Shown piece by piece: positions 38,059 through 49,800 of a stretch of 64,000 nt of DNA. Origin of the DNA: Clavelina lepadiformis. Lineage: Eukaryota > Chordata > Ascidiacea > Aplousobranchia > Clavelinidae. Position numbers and translations under genes: made by a program. The DNA is taken from NCBI RefSeq assembly GCF_947623445.1, contig NC_135244.1, positions 10,478,001-10,542,000 on the forward strand, read 5' to 3'. Position 1 is the first letter of the stretch, and each line of letters starts with the position of its first letter. The notes beneath the pieces are model-generated. The model ran no database searches. It was not told the origin of the DNA and saw only the letters and a program-made list of their open reading frames with translations.

Positions 38059-38775
38059 ATGAATGGAACAGAGTGCTTTGGCGGTAGACAAAAAATATAC
38101 ATTTGCTACAGTATATGGGGCAGCATAGTTTTCGTAGTTGTGTTACTTTTGTTGGTTATATGCCTTCTTCAATTATCAAGAATTAAACTTCAAAAAGTTG
38201 TTAAACAAGCCCGCAAAGTGGAAGAGTTAGAATTATGTTCGCCAACGACTAAGAAAGATGTTTTGAAACAAAGCCAAGAATTGCCATTGGAAAACACTAC
38301 GGGATTGCAAAATCGAGAGGATTGTCTTGATTTGGGAAATGAGCAGCAAGCAAGCTATGATGATAAACAAATGGAATGTGAAGTTGATATTGCAGTTAAC
38401 AACGAAAATTCTACTCAAGATTTTCCACTCCCAATTGCAACTTGCCAAGATTTGTACCAGACTGTAAAAAAGGTTAAAAAACACACTCACAAAAAACTTG
38501 AGAGTAGAAGTGGAAGAGAAAAACATACGGATGAACAACCAACATCCGATGCTGAAATTAGTGAACAGAAATTGTTAAATGATAAAATAAATCCATACAT
38601 GACCACTCCCAATTCAGGAGAAGATCAACAAAGTAAATACACAAACTACGATCATCTTTTCGCACAGACAGTGGTAGAAAGAAAATCTAAAGAGAATGCT
38701 TGTAAGTTTAGTAATATCGGACACACTTCCATGAGTTCCGAGGAACATGTTTATCATTCAGTAAACCATGAATAA
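38059..38775 (+). CDS. single-pass membrane protein with cytoplasmic tyrosine motifs
   Basis: Intronless frame of 238 residues from ATG 38059; the frame is open further upstream but without ATG. A short extracellular N-terminus with one N-glycosylation site (NGT) is followed by a hydrophobic segment, about residues 16-38 (YSIWGSIVFVVVLLLLVICL). A long, charged, low-hydrophobicity tail follows. The tail carries several Tyr-x-x-hydrophobic motifs: YQTV, YDHL and a C-terminal YHSV. This layout (tiny ectodomain, one membrane helix, tail with tyrosines as SH2-docking or ITIM-like sites) is that of transmembrane adaptor proteins such as PAG/LAX/LAT. Sequence identity to a named family is not visible to me, so the adaptor role is an inference from architecture. 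There is no signal peptide; the membrane helix probably acts as a signal anchor. Confidence 0.72.
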   Translation: MNGTECFGGRQKIYICYSIWGSIVFVVVLLLLVICLLQLSRIKLQKVVKQARKVEELELCSPTTKKDVLKQSQELPLENTTGLQNREDCLDLGNEQQASYDDKQMECEVDIAVNNENSTQDFPLPIATCQDLYQTVKKVKKHTHKKLESRSGREKHTDEQPTSDAEISEQKLLNDKINPYMTTPNSGEDQQSKYTNYDHLFAQTVVERKSKENACKFSNIGHTSMSSEEHVYHSVNHE

Positions 38776-40273
38776 GCAACACTGTGGAATCAGTGAATTA
38801 TAGAACTACCAGCCAGCAGTCTAGTAAAATGTTTAAACAAAACTTTCCTGCAGTTATTGTGAAAGCTCGTTGTCATTTTTAAACTTTTAACCTCGGATTT
38901 CAAGACGGAATTATAGTCTCTGAGCCACAAATTTGCGTCATGGTTGTGGCGCATCTGGTGTATCTTCTTCAAGGTCAAAATCTGAGGTAATAATTTCTCA
39001 ACGAACGGCTGATACTGATCAATGGACCTCGCCACATACGCAATCGACTTAATGAACAGTTGTGTGCATTAATTTTCCTTTATTAAATAGCTTATATTCT
39101 ATTGTACAGTGCTATTATGTTTCAACATGTCCCAGTTTTGTCAAAGCTTTGTATTCATCTTAATGATCTTACGTCGTCGTCTCGGTAGCAGTGCTGCTTT
39201 ACTCGAATACCATTTTTGTGGTACTTGGGCCCCTTTTTAAGTTAGAAGAAGCTGTAAAAACTATCTTCAAAAGGACGACTTTTTCCAGTAAAATGGTGGC
39301 AATCTTTTTCAAATAATAAAATATACCATATAGATTACTGGGTACTATAGGCTATAGAAATCCACCTTATAAAAGTCTGACGAAAAGCCATTGAGCCAAA
39401 GATAAAAGCTTAACCGAAAGCTATGAAAACTGTTACTATACTGAAAAATACACCACGCATAACCAACCCTTTCCAGTTTAGCACAGCTTAACATTTCACA
39501 CAATATTGATTTTTAGACTAACACATAGGCTAAGATTAGCCGTGTGGGTCAGAACATAGCTCTGTTGGCCGAACGAGTCATCATTATACGCAAATGTAAA
39601 TTGTGAACGTATTCGTAATTTATGAAGGTGTTCGTAATTCATGTATGCGTTGCTAAAAACACGTGTTCCCAAATTGTCAACACGATTGCGATTTACAAGC
39701 GTGTATAGGTAAACCAATTATGGCCTGTTTGAAAATACAAGTTGTGCAGACAATTGGTCCATAACTTGTCTATTCCAGGCCTTCTTGACTCCAGTAGAGT
39801 AAGCTTCCACTCGTTCGAATACTATGTTTTTTTACATGTTATTTTAGCGTGCATGCAATTTATGAACACGTTGTTATGAACCTTTCGGTGACGCCAAATA
39901 TCATGTCTGTGGCACAAATAAACAAACAAATTTTTGGCTCTCTGTAATCTATGGCTGTCCGAATCTGGCTCTTGCATTGCATAGGTTTGACCCCCCCCCC
40001 CCCCCCCCAATTTCTTAGATTTGGGCTGTCAATAATCATATTTCTCGAATTTACGAGCAGACGGTCAGTTATTAGGTCGGTCTTTATTACGCCAGCTCAG
40101 TTTCCATACATTGTTACATCACATACCACCTATCGTTTTACTAATGGACCATTGGTTATTATCGCTATTGAAAACAGTTTTGTGTACACAATTGTGTTTT
40201 ATTTTCGTTCAGTTTTAGCTTGGTTGAGATTTGTACTCTGCGATTTCGAATATCAAACGTTTAGCCAGCATAT
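38776..40273. other. intergenic DNA with a repeat fragment and a C-homopolymer
   Basis: 39235-39330 contains a direct partial copy of the inverted-repeat arm at 22155-22390 (CTTTTTCCAGTAAAATGGTGG block). A run of 18 C lies at 39991-40008. AATAAA near 39317 may serve the membrane-protein gene. No other gene is supported. Confidence 0.45.
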
Positions 40274-40282
40274 GAGTTTTAC

Positions 40283-41082
40283 GGCTCGCGTTCATAATAG
40301 CGACTGTCAGAACAGCGACTATCAATAGAGCGACCACACGACAGCGATTCATTTAAAACAGCGACTGTCAATAGAGCGACTACACGACAGCGATTCATTT
40401 AAAACAGCGACTGCCACAACAGCGACCTCACTTCTTTTATTAAATCCAAGGCTTACGCGCACACGCACTTCCATCCCCCACACCTCTCTACACACGTATG
40501 CACGCAGAAACAGGCAAATACTGCGTAGTGAAAGATTGAAACCAAAAGGTACTTTAAAACAACATTTTATTTGGACTATCCATAGTCACATGATTTAAAA
40601 AGCAATAAAATAAAATAAAAATGTAATAAAAATCAAGACACGTTTATTTCTAAATTGCGAGCAAGGGCTCGAAGGAACTGCCGCAGATCATACTGGCCTC
40701 GATTTTGCTGTACAACAGTGATTCGTGTGTTCATTGTCACGTATCTTTTCATTCGCTGAGTCAGGTCTCTGCCTTGTAGTAGCTGGGTTCGGTTTGCCCG
40801 TTGAAGGGCTTCCTCCCGTCTTAAAGCTTCGATGAATCGAAAGATGGATCAATAGGCAATTAAGCAAATGTTCAAGCCTATTTCAAAAAGCAATGATAAA
40901 CAACAAAAAAATTTGGAAAAATGGAAAGCCTAGTTAAGTCGCTATCATAACAGTCGCTGTTTTAATGCGGTCGGCATTTAGACAATCGCTGTTTGGAATG
41001 TCGCTCACTTGATTACGTCGCTATTATGAAGTCGCCATTATGACAGTCGCTGTTTTGACAGTCGCTATCCTGCCTGGATGCC
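40283..41082. mobile_element. internally deleted Mutator-like element (MULE)
   Basis: The ends begin GGC and carry ATAGCGACTGTC at the same distance (14 bases) from both termini, followed by further AGCGACT repeats. The left arm has a tandem block with CAGCGATTCATTTAAAACAG present twice. The element is flanked by identical 9-bp copies GAGTTTTAC (40274-40282 and 41083-41091); nine-base duplications are the hallmark of Mutator-like elements. The interior retains the end of a transposase frame on the minus strand. It is 800 bp and non-autonomous. Confidence 0.9.
40633..40848 (-). pseudogene. C-terminal remnant of a MULE transposase
   Basis: 71 sense codons and a stop on the minus strand. It reads FRFIEALRREEALQRANR near its start and ends QFLRALARNLEINVS. 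The pattern of a conserved FIxALRxE helix followed by a short charged linker and a final hydrophobic helix corresponds to the region after the catalytic core in MULE transposases; compare LRGLVKKIKQEQ in the copy at 62649-64000. No catalytic core is left. It is retained inside the deleted element, so either the sequence is needed in cis or the deletion breakpoint simply fell here. Confidence 0.6.
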
Positions 41083-41091
41083 GAGTTTTAC

Positions 41092-42744
41092 ATACCGCAG
41101 TTTACTTAGATGACAAAACCTAACAAGCAAAATTGGGCAGCTTTTTTTCTACAAAATCTCAAGATTTGCAGCCGTTAGAAACATCAATTAGGCCTACGCC
41201 TGCCGTTGAAACACCTAATGTTAGTGCTTGTATTCCCGGGCATCAACAAACACACGAATTGGGAAAAAACAAACGATCTTGGTTTCATCTATGAACATCA
41301 TTCACAACTTATCGAATGCCCGAATCAAAGTATTGTAAATCGCTTGAAGTCAAAATATTTGCCCTTCCTCCCAAATTTTGGGCTGGCTACTCCACTGTGC
41401 AACTCTAAAATATTTTTACACTGATTCTATTTTCACTTTTGACTAATAAATATGGTAAGCCTACTACCAAGCATATGCTGTTACCGTAATTGTCATGCAG
41501 GTATATTGTGATTACAAATATATACCGACCAAATAAACTTTCCTATCTTTGGCTCCAAAACTTTCGGCTCAAAAATCTTTTTTCTTGATTTTCTCGGAGA
41601 ATATCGCATACTGTGCTCATGACAATCGGTTTAACAGGCAGTGGTGTATTTTGAATTGCACTGAAGAACGGGGCAAAGTTTTTTAAAAGCTGGCTCTAAA
41701 ATACCCACGTCCGCTTATGACGCCCAAAAAACGCAGAACGCGAAAATTTTCCTTTTTACGCCTGAAAAACTGCTTAAAAATGTCTGAACTGTATTATCAT
41801 ATTTGCTTTGTACAGTAGATGGTCATTTGGATGTAGCTTTCATGATACTGTATATAATATATATTATACTTAATACTGCAACGGTAACCGATAGGGAGAC
41901 GGCCGGTAGCAAACGAGAACGAGAAAGAAAGTAGGCTACATGTAAAAACGCCCAAAGCCTTCCAAAATTGGATTAGTGCATTGGGAAAGAGGGTTCGGAC
42001 TTCCTTAAATAAATTACGCTATATCGTGTTAACCAATCTTTTTTATGTGTCATAGACGTATGCAGTCGGTTTCCATAACAAAAGCCTAGGTTTACTTTGG
42101 AAGTTCAGAAAAATAACATTCTCTAGTGCAGTTTAAAACCAAACAATTACGCAATGGAAATTAAATGCCTGGAAAGAAAGGTTAAATTAAGGCAAAACTT
42201 TGATAAACATTTTCGCATTATACATCAGTGTATATTTGCTCATTTATGGCACAAAGTAGTTTGCCAGAAAAAAAGGGGTGGGTACTCCGGGGCTCAGGAA
42301 CCTTGGGCCCAGCACCCTTAAATCCAGCCCTGAGATGGAAGGAAGTTAAGCAAATTTTATTGGTGTTTTCACTTTTTTGAAAACATCCTGACTGTGGCAC
42401 AGACGTGAATGTTCTGCCAGTTTACCAGATAAACTTTTTTAATTACTAACTTACGCTTAAATAATGTATGTATTCGGGTTTTGTGGCTGTGCTGAACCTC
42501 TATTTATCTTAAACTTACTGTATTTATTATGATGCATGGTTTTGTTCTGGAAGCTTTACCACATTTGCTTGCGTTTTTTATGGTGTATAATTATCATTGC
42601 TTCTAATACGTTTGACCATCAGCGTCAGCACAATTTTTCGTTCTCCACAATTATGGTGAAAAATAAGATGAAGTATGCAGCAAAATGCAGCCAATAGTAA
42701 GTAACGACATACTGTATCTTAATTGCAACGAAACAGGCCAGGTC
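41092..42744. other. intergenic DNA with MITE fragments
   Basis: A MITE-type terminus is seen in reverse at about 42270-42332 (reverse complement CAGGGCTGGATTTAAGG). Another CAGTGGTGTATTTTG-type end starts near 41640. No gene or complete element supported. Confidence 0.4.
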
Positions 42745-43515
42745 AGGGTTTCTACTTTTTCATCATCGTCGTATGGTCTTCACACGTTCACCATCATATT
42801 GTCAATCCAGTTTTTGAAGTTTTGGCCGCATTGGTTGACGGTGCTGTAGCCTCCAGTCAACTTTGTATTGGGGCATTTTATCACGAGGTGGTCGGTATCT
42901 TGGGGGGCTTCGTTACATGCTGGGCATGTTGGGGAGTCGATTAAGCCCCATCGATATAAGTTTGAAGCTGTTCTTGCCTGTCTTGATCATTTTTCTTGTG
43001 GCTGTTGAGAAACCGGGTAGTGCTTTCGTGGGGTCGGTTATCAAATCTGCTCCAACAGGTTTGTGTTTTTGCCAGTAGGTTTTCCAGGCTGTGTGCACAT
43101 CGGAGTTACTGTTGTATGAGTTATAGAAAGTTTTGCGGCTTTTTTATCGTTTTGTGGAGGGTGCACTTTGAATGACTTGACTGAGTGGAATGTCGTCGGG
43201 CAGGTCGTCAATTTGGTCGTGAATCCGTTGGGTGGTTTCCTGCCTTCGGAGGTGTGGTGGAGCTATAGCTGCCATGGTTGGAAGCCAGATCTTGGGTGTT
43301 GATTTTAAGGAGCCTGAGAGAATTCTTATTGTATTATTGAGTTGAATGTCAATTTTGTCTGTGTGTTTGCTGCGTTCCCATACTGGCGCACAGTATTCTG
43401 CTACACTATAGCAGAGTGCCAAGGCTGATGTTCTAAGTGTGGTTTGGTGAGCACCCCAAGTTGTTCCAGTAAGTTTCTTCAGAATAGAGTTCCTTTTTAC
43501 GCTACCATCACGTGA
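42745..43515 (-). pseudogene. LINE (non-LTR retrotransposon) reverse transcriptase C-terminal fragment
   Basis: Minus-strand reading gives LTGTTWGAHQTTLRTSALAL, then YSVAEYCAPVW, then IDIQLNNTIRILSG and WLPTMAAIAPPHLRR. This is the typical region following the reverse-transcriptase domain of many LINEs. After frameshifts it continues through a DPT..LPGF segment to CPACNEAPQDTDHLVIKCP, a cysteine-histidine motif near LINE protein ends. It is 5'-truncated and broken by at least two frame changes, so inactive. Confidence 0.85.
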
Positions 43516-43891
43516 AAAACAGTCACAAAGCGCAAAGAAAACTTTTACTTATAAACTGCAGAGCGCCGGTCTATAACATAACTTACTTTCACGAAAATTT
43601 TTTTGACTTACGCCCTCCAGCTGACTAATGACCGTATTACCAACTTTAAATCGGAATTGCAACAATCGCACGGACATTTACAGCAGCGAAAGCGGCTCAC
43701 GAAGCATTTACCGACTGTTTCGGGCAGCATTTCTCTGTATGGACTTGCGCTAATTTACATCCATAGCAGTTATATATGACTGTACAGTCTGTACTACTGT
43801 TATACTACTGCTGTATCCATGACTCCGAAAATAAAAAAATTTATTAGAGAAAATAATGGCAGTAAAAAAGAAACAGGTTAATCAATGTAAG
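43516..43891. other. intergenic DNA / 3' flank of the HTH gene
   Basis: Holds the presumed 3' UTR of the minus-strand gene ending at 43892. Reverse-strand AATAAA candidates occur (TTTATT at about 43840). Nothing else seen. Confidence 0.4.
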
Positions 43892-46800
43892 CTAGCTGAA
43901 CAGCGAGCTGATCCAATCGTCATCTTCCACGATACTCGAAGTGAAATCATCAGATACGGAAGTATTCGTCATAAGTGGTAAGAATTCATCATCGACTCTC
44001 TTTTCGTGATCAGCAGAAAACTTTGAAAATGAGACAGGTTCAGGGATGTCTTCAAATACTGATGGAAGATTTCTTTCCAAAGATGCAATATTGAATTGAG
44101 TGACAGATGTCTCAGATTGTGTAACAGTTTTACATTCAGGTGATAATAAACAGTTTCCTTCAGCATCTTCACTGCGACTTCTATAACCAGAATCAGCGTC
44201 ATCATCAATTTCAATTTTAATGCATTTGTTCTTTTCTTGAGCATCTAAAAAAATTATACATAGTAATGCAATACATTTCATTGAATTCAATGTAAAGTAG
44301 AGATGCAAAGTAGGTCATACAAGAAACACTACTAGCATATACCATTTAGGTAACGTCTACTTCAACAGTAAAAATAATTCAGTTGGCATGGTTTTTGTCA
44401 AATAAAGAATAGCTAAACACAAACGTCATTACAAAATACTCTAAAAGTAGCCTAATTTAAACCTTAATCCAAACATAATTAACAAAATTTAAATATTTTC
44501 ACTATCTGTCTTTTCTCCCAATATACATCCTATTTCAAAGAACGAGCCTTGACAAGTGCCTAAGTTTCTTTGCATCATTCAGGAACCAAAGCGTCAAAAT
44601 AAAAAGTGATTAGCATGGTATAACTATAACATGAAAATCTACCCATGAGTACTTGGCTGGCAGTGAACAGCTGGTCAAGAATATCATCACTATAGGAATG
44701 AGAACCGTAACGCAGACAACTTTTCATTGAACGTGATGGTTGATATTTAAACTGATAATCGGTATTCTTTGTTCTTATTAACTCTGGGAAAGATTCCCCA
44801 ACATGAAATGCAACATATGGAGTCCGTGATGAAAGAAGCTTCTTTTTGAGAAACTTTCTTCTACTTTGATAGTGAGTCTAAAAGATTCAAACATGGAAAA
44901 AGAAAGTTAATTTTCTAATGCACTAAAATAAACAACACATCAAATTCTACTGTAATCTTACTTCAGCCTTTCTAGTGTTTTCGTGATGGTTCACTTCAGG
45001 AGTTGTCTCTTCAGAAGGGAAGTTCTGAGAAGAATTCAATGAAAGTACTGGTTTGGCAGAAACACGAAACAAGTTTGCCAGGTTAAAGGAGGGAATATTA
45101 GCATTTGAACTTGCTTGCTCCTAAGTCAGAAAAAATGACTTTAGACGTAATACACAACATAGTATAAAAACATTAATATTTTACTACATTAGTTAAACAA
45201 TATTTCTTAAAAACAAACACTGCGTATTGCTATTTTCAATTTTAAACCTATGATTTAGGAGAAAAAAAATTCAAAAGACATGGAAAAATGAGCTAAGTCA
45301 GAGCCAGGTTTCAGATCAGTGACAATATAATATTCTAAATAAACAAACCTCCCAGAATTTGAGAAAACACATCAACCATATTTGATTTTATATACCAGTA
45401 GACTAATGACATGAATATTCAATATCAATTACTAAAATTCATTGGAGAGTTTTTCTAATTGATTTGCTTACTGGAAAGAAAATGTAAGCTATATAGGTCT
45501 AATAGTAATTTTACAAAATTTAAAAGCATTATCATGTAAGGTCCAGCTTATAAACCTGAATTTATTACAATTTGATTAGTTAAGTATTTTCATTCTAAGC
45601 AGAAACATTTACTGAATCAGTTTACCAAATTTAAAACAAGTTAAAACATAAACACATGTATATGAACATAAAACTAACCTTTTCTTGATTAAGTGTTTTG
45701 CAGATAACCGCACTGCAGGAGGCAGAAGAGTTTGTAGATGACACATTCCTTTCACGCACAGTTGCGTGATTAGAATAATTAATGTCATTATCCCTACTGC
45801 AAGCAGTTATATAACCTAAGTTTTCACAGCGTTTTAAAAAGTCATTCAGCCATTTATTGGTTCCTTTAAATTTTCTTCTTGAAATTTGTAATTTGTTTGC
45901 AATTTCGAGTGCTTTGTGGCGTATAACTTGGCGTGAAGCATTTTCAGAGAGATGAGATGAAAGCAACTGTTGATGATGCTTCAGTAGTTCAGACTCAACT
46001 CGATGCTTTTGCTCTGTTGTAGAAACAAAAAAAAAAAGAAAAACATTAAAAATTTTGATTAGAAAATAGTGTAACTAGCTGGCAGTTTTTTCAGTAGACC
46101 TGAAAGCTTTCTTGCTTTGAATTTAAATTTTCCAATAATCAGACAATAAATTCTAGCCCATATGATCAGGAGTAAAAAGTGTTTACCAAAAGCACTGACA
46201 GCCTATAACGAAACACACAGTACATACCCAAACAAAACACAAATGTAATAGTTCTACAACTCAGATATTATAATATTAAAGTGAGGGGCAAGTTGAAAAC
46301 CAAGTTGGCATTAAATCAAACAGTAGTTGCTAGTAAGTATACTGGAGAAGAACTTTTAATCATAAGAAGCGATTAAGCAGTTACTGTCAACATTGTATCG
46401 CAAATTTGTTGTCTTATGATGGACAATATGAGGTCACATGTAGAACAATATATACTTGATGACTGGAGTTTAAATTAGGTATGGTAGTAGTGGTGGGCTA
46501 GCTAATGCGACTTGCATGGAATACGTCTTTATTTTAGAATTTATTTTTAAAAACACACTTGCATAAAATAGTGTGAAAGTCTGTTTTTAATTACACCTTG
46601 CTTCCATGAATTTGTTGTTAAGTGAGGTTTATTCACATTACCACTGTAATGCACAATTCACTGCAACGTAATGATAAGAAAAAATTTTAAGTTTGTGTAC
46701 CTCGACTTTCAGTTATCATTATGAAACTACTTCAATTAATATCACAAACTTGTAAGAAGTTCCGCCTAAGCAGACAAAACAAAACTACCTGACAATACTA

Positions 46801-49800
46801 AAACAATTTCGGTAAATTTCTTTAAACGACATTGGAATGCAGGCAGTTACGATATTAGAAGCTAAACTTTCTGGAAGTTGTTTGAAAAGATTGCAGACAA
46901 AGAATTAACAAAAATTTACGATGTTGACCAACCATTGCAAATATAGATTAAGTCTGCAATATTTTTGCTGATGATTTCCGGTTTTTTTATAATTATTATC
47001 GCCGTTAAATATTGCGTTCAGTTTTGAAAAATCTTGTGTAACATGGGGTCAAAGGTTGACATCGTTTATTGTAAGCAAAGCAATTAAATATAACTGCAGT
47101 CAAGCTATATGCGGTAGCGAAAACGATTATCTACATAGGAGAATACAAAGTAATTAAAGAAAAATGAACATTCAAACGGAGACTTGTACTACGGATCCCC
47201 ACAGAAATCTCCCTTGAGTACTTTTTCTGTTTGTTTAACTTAGTTAAGCAGGTGAGGGAGGAAAGTGTTCAAGTTAAACATACATGAAATCCTTTAGGCA
47301 AAATCTGTGTGAATTCATCGTTAAATAGTTTCTTTAGATAAACTAACTCTGATCATAGTATATATTTCTTGAAAAACGTCCAAACAATCTTTTTAGGTAA
47401 AAAAAAACTAGACAACTAACATAAAGAACTTCATAAAATAACCACGCATTGTCTATCATACCAGATATTTGTGAAAAATAAGTGTTATAGTCATTGGTTT
47501 AGAATCATTCGAAAAAATCATTTTAAAATACAGTAGTAAGTTATTCTACTTTGTAAATCCCTACATGTTGGCCACATGAAACATTCTAATCATAATTGAT
47601 CGAAATACCTAAATCATCTCTTTTGTTTCTAATTTTGTGGCACAATAAATACTAAAGTTTTTGTCATAATTAAACAATGAATTTACATTTTTTGCCACTT
47701 ATTTATGGTAACTGCTTAATTACTGCGTATTATTAAAATCCTTTCTCCAGTATACTTACTGAACTGACAACTACTCTTTCATTTAAGGCCAACTTGTTTT
47801 TGGACTTGCCCCTTACTTTAAGACGGCATAGTATGATCAAACGTCCTAAATAGGCACACTTTTTTGGAAACTTTCCAATTATAAATTTGCTTGTGCATCA
47901 ACTTGCAGTAAGTCACACTTGGGTGGAAGATGGTACCTACCTACACTTAGTAATAATAAAAGTTTTACATAACAGCAAGTAATTTTCATGTAATTAGCCA
48001 TTAGCACTGCGATTTTATGGCGGACCAAAAACATCAAATTAACCGCATTGGTACCCAAAACATATGCAGAGAGTATAGATGTTAAAAAAATGATTTACTC
48101 GATTTGCTTCACGAGACACGTGCCAAATAACGGAACAGACAATGCCCAACTAAATACGATAACGTGCAACTGTACTTTATGATTATTCTCGGTACCTAAC
48201 TAACTAGAAATTAATTACTCATTTTGGTAAATCTGCAAAGTTCTTTGTTTATTACTTCGTATGTCTAATTGGCAACTAATTGTATGCACTAATCTCGATT
48301 AAGCCGCAATGATACTCTAATAACTTTTCTCTTTTTACGTTCACCACGATTATGATATCATCTTTCGAATTCCAATTGGGAGAGCTTTTATTACCCACCA
48401 CGTTGAAAGTGATAATGATAAGGCCGAGTGATTTTGAATTTATAAGGAAATAAGCGTTTTAATGCCAGCAGTAGAATATAGCTTTTTAGTGACAAGTACA
48501 ATGTAGCTTTTCATCCATAATTCAAAAGTAGCAACCCATTTTTCATGTCTTAAATGGTTAAAGGCTTTGCCATTCTATTTCCTAGTTTAGTAAGTACACT
48601 TCATTAGGTCTTTGCAGTGGACGCGGGTTGAAATAAACTGCTTTATGAAACATATTTAAAATATAAAGTAATGATTTACATTTTAAAAGACAACAAACAA
48701 AAAAAGGAAATAACTTGAGTCACGCGAAAAGTCGCCTCAAGACCACTCAGGCGACCTGTGTTTTTTTTAATGTGCAAACCGCAAAATGCTACCAAATTCA
48801 AACGCACGGTATTGCTTCTGACTCTGCGGGAGATTAAAAAATGTTTTACTTGTGATCGAAGACTAAGACCCTCCATTAGTAAATGACATAAAAATTTTTT
48901 AAATTTACCAGCATAGAACGTGCCACAACAAAGTTCAGACAGCCAATACGAAACCTGTTTTGGCCTAAAATTAATAGCCTGACAAAATACGTTCAGATGA
49001 GGTCAGGCCATATGCAATGAGCTTATCTTTAGCATATGGTTAGATGATAGATAGGTCAACAAAAGGACATAAAAGACAATAACTTATTTTTTGTTTGTTA
49101 CTTATAATGACCTGTGCGCATTTTTGGGGGACAAATCTATGTGCGCCCCATTTAGGACGCTTGACCATATTGTGTATTTAGGATGAGTCAATATCCATAA
49201 AAATACTGGCATAATTTCAACAATTGGATTTAATCGAATATTAGTAAGTACTTGACATCATGCATAGTATTTTAGTATTAGAAGTTTTATTTAAAAGTAA
49301 CTAGTTATTTACAAAAAATATTGAAGAAAATGTCTTAGAAAATAGCTTAAGAAACATATCACGTTATCAGGATTTCTTAATGGAACTTCAATACATGACC
49401 ACAATATGTATTCGCAGTTTACTTTTTGAACAATGAGGACTTTACTATTATCTGTCAATCATGATCTGCATTGTGATATTAGTCAAGGTAATGACTATTG
49501 TAACATAAGGGTAGTGGCACTTGCCAAAGTTCACTGAGGTTTTAAATAAACGATAATGCACCTCAGCCAGTGGTGGATCTAGTTGGGCATGTTCGGGTGT
49601 TGCAACACACCCATCAGAGGATTGACCTCTCTCTCTTATCGACATTGATAATTTCATTTATAATTATAAAACAAAAAAGGGCAAGCTGCGCTGCCCAAAA
49701 TGTGAAAAAAATGTCTTCCCTTGTCATCGACCTGGATTGAATCCTGGGACAATAGTAACAGACGATCCTGATTGGCTCAATATCAACCGGACAACAACAC

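Noticed and set aside
38233..38538. Minus-strand open frame of 101 codons
   Set aside because: Antisense of the membrane-protein gene tail.
39991..40008. Run of 18 C
   Set aside because: Simple homopolymer, prone to sequencing error; not interpreted further.
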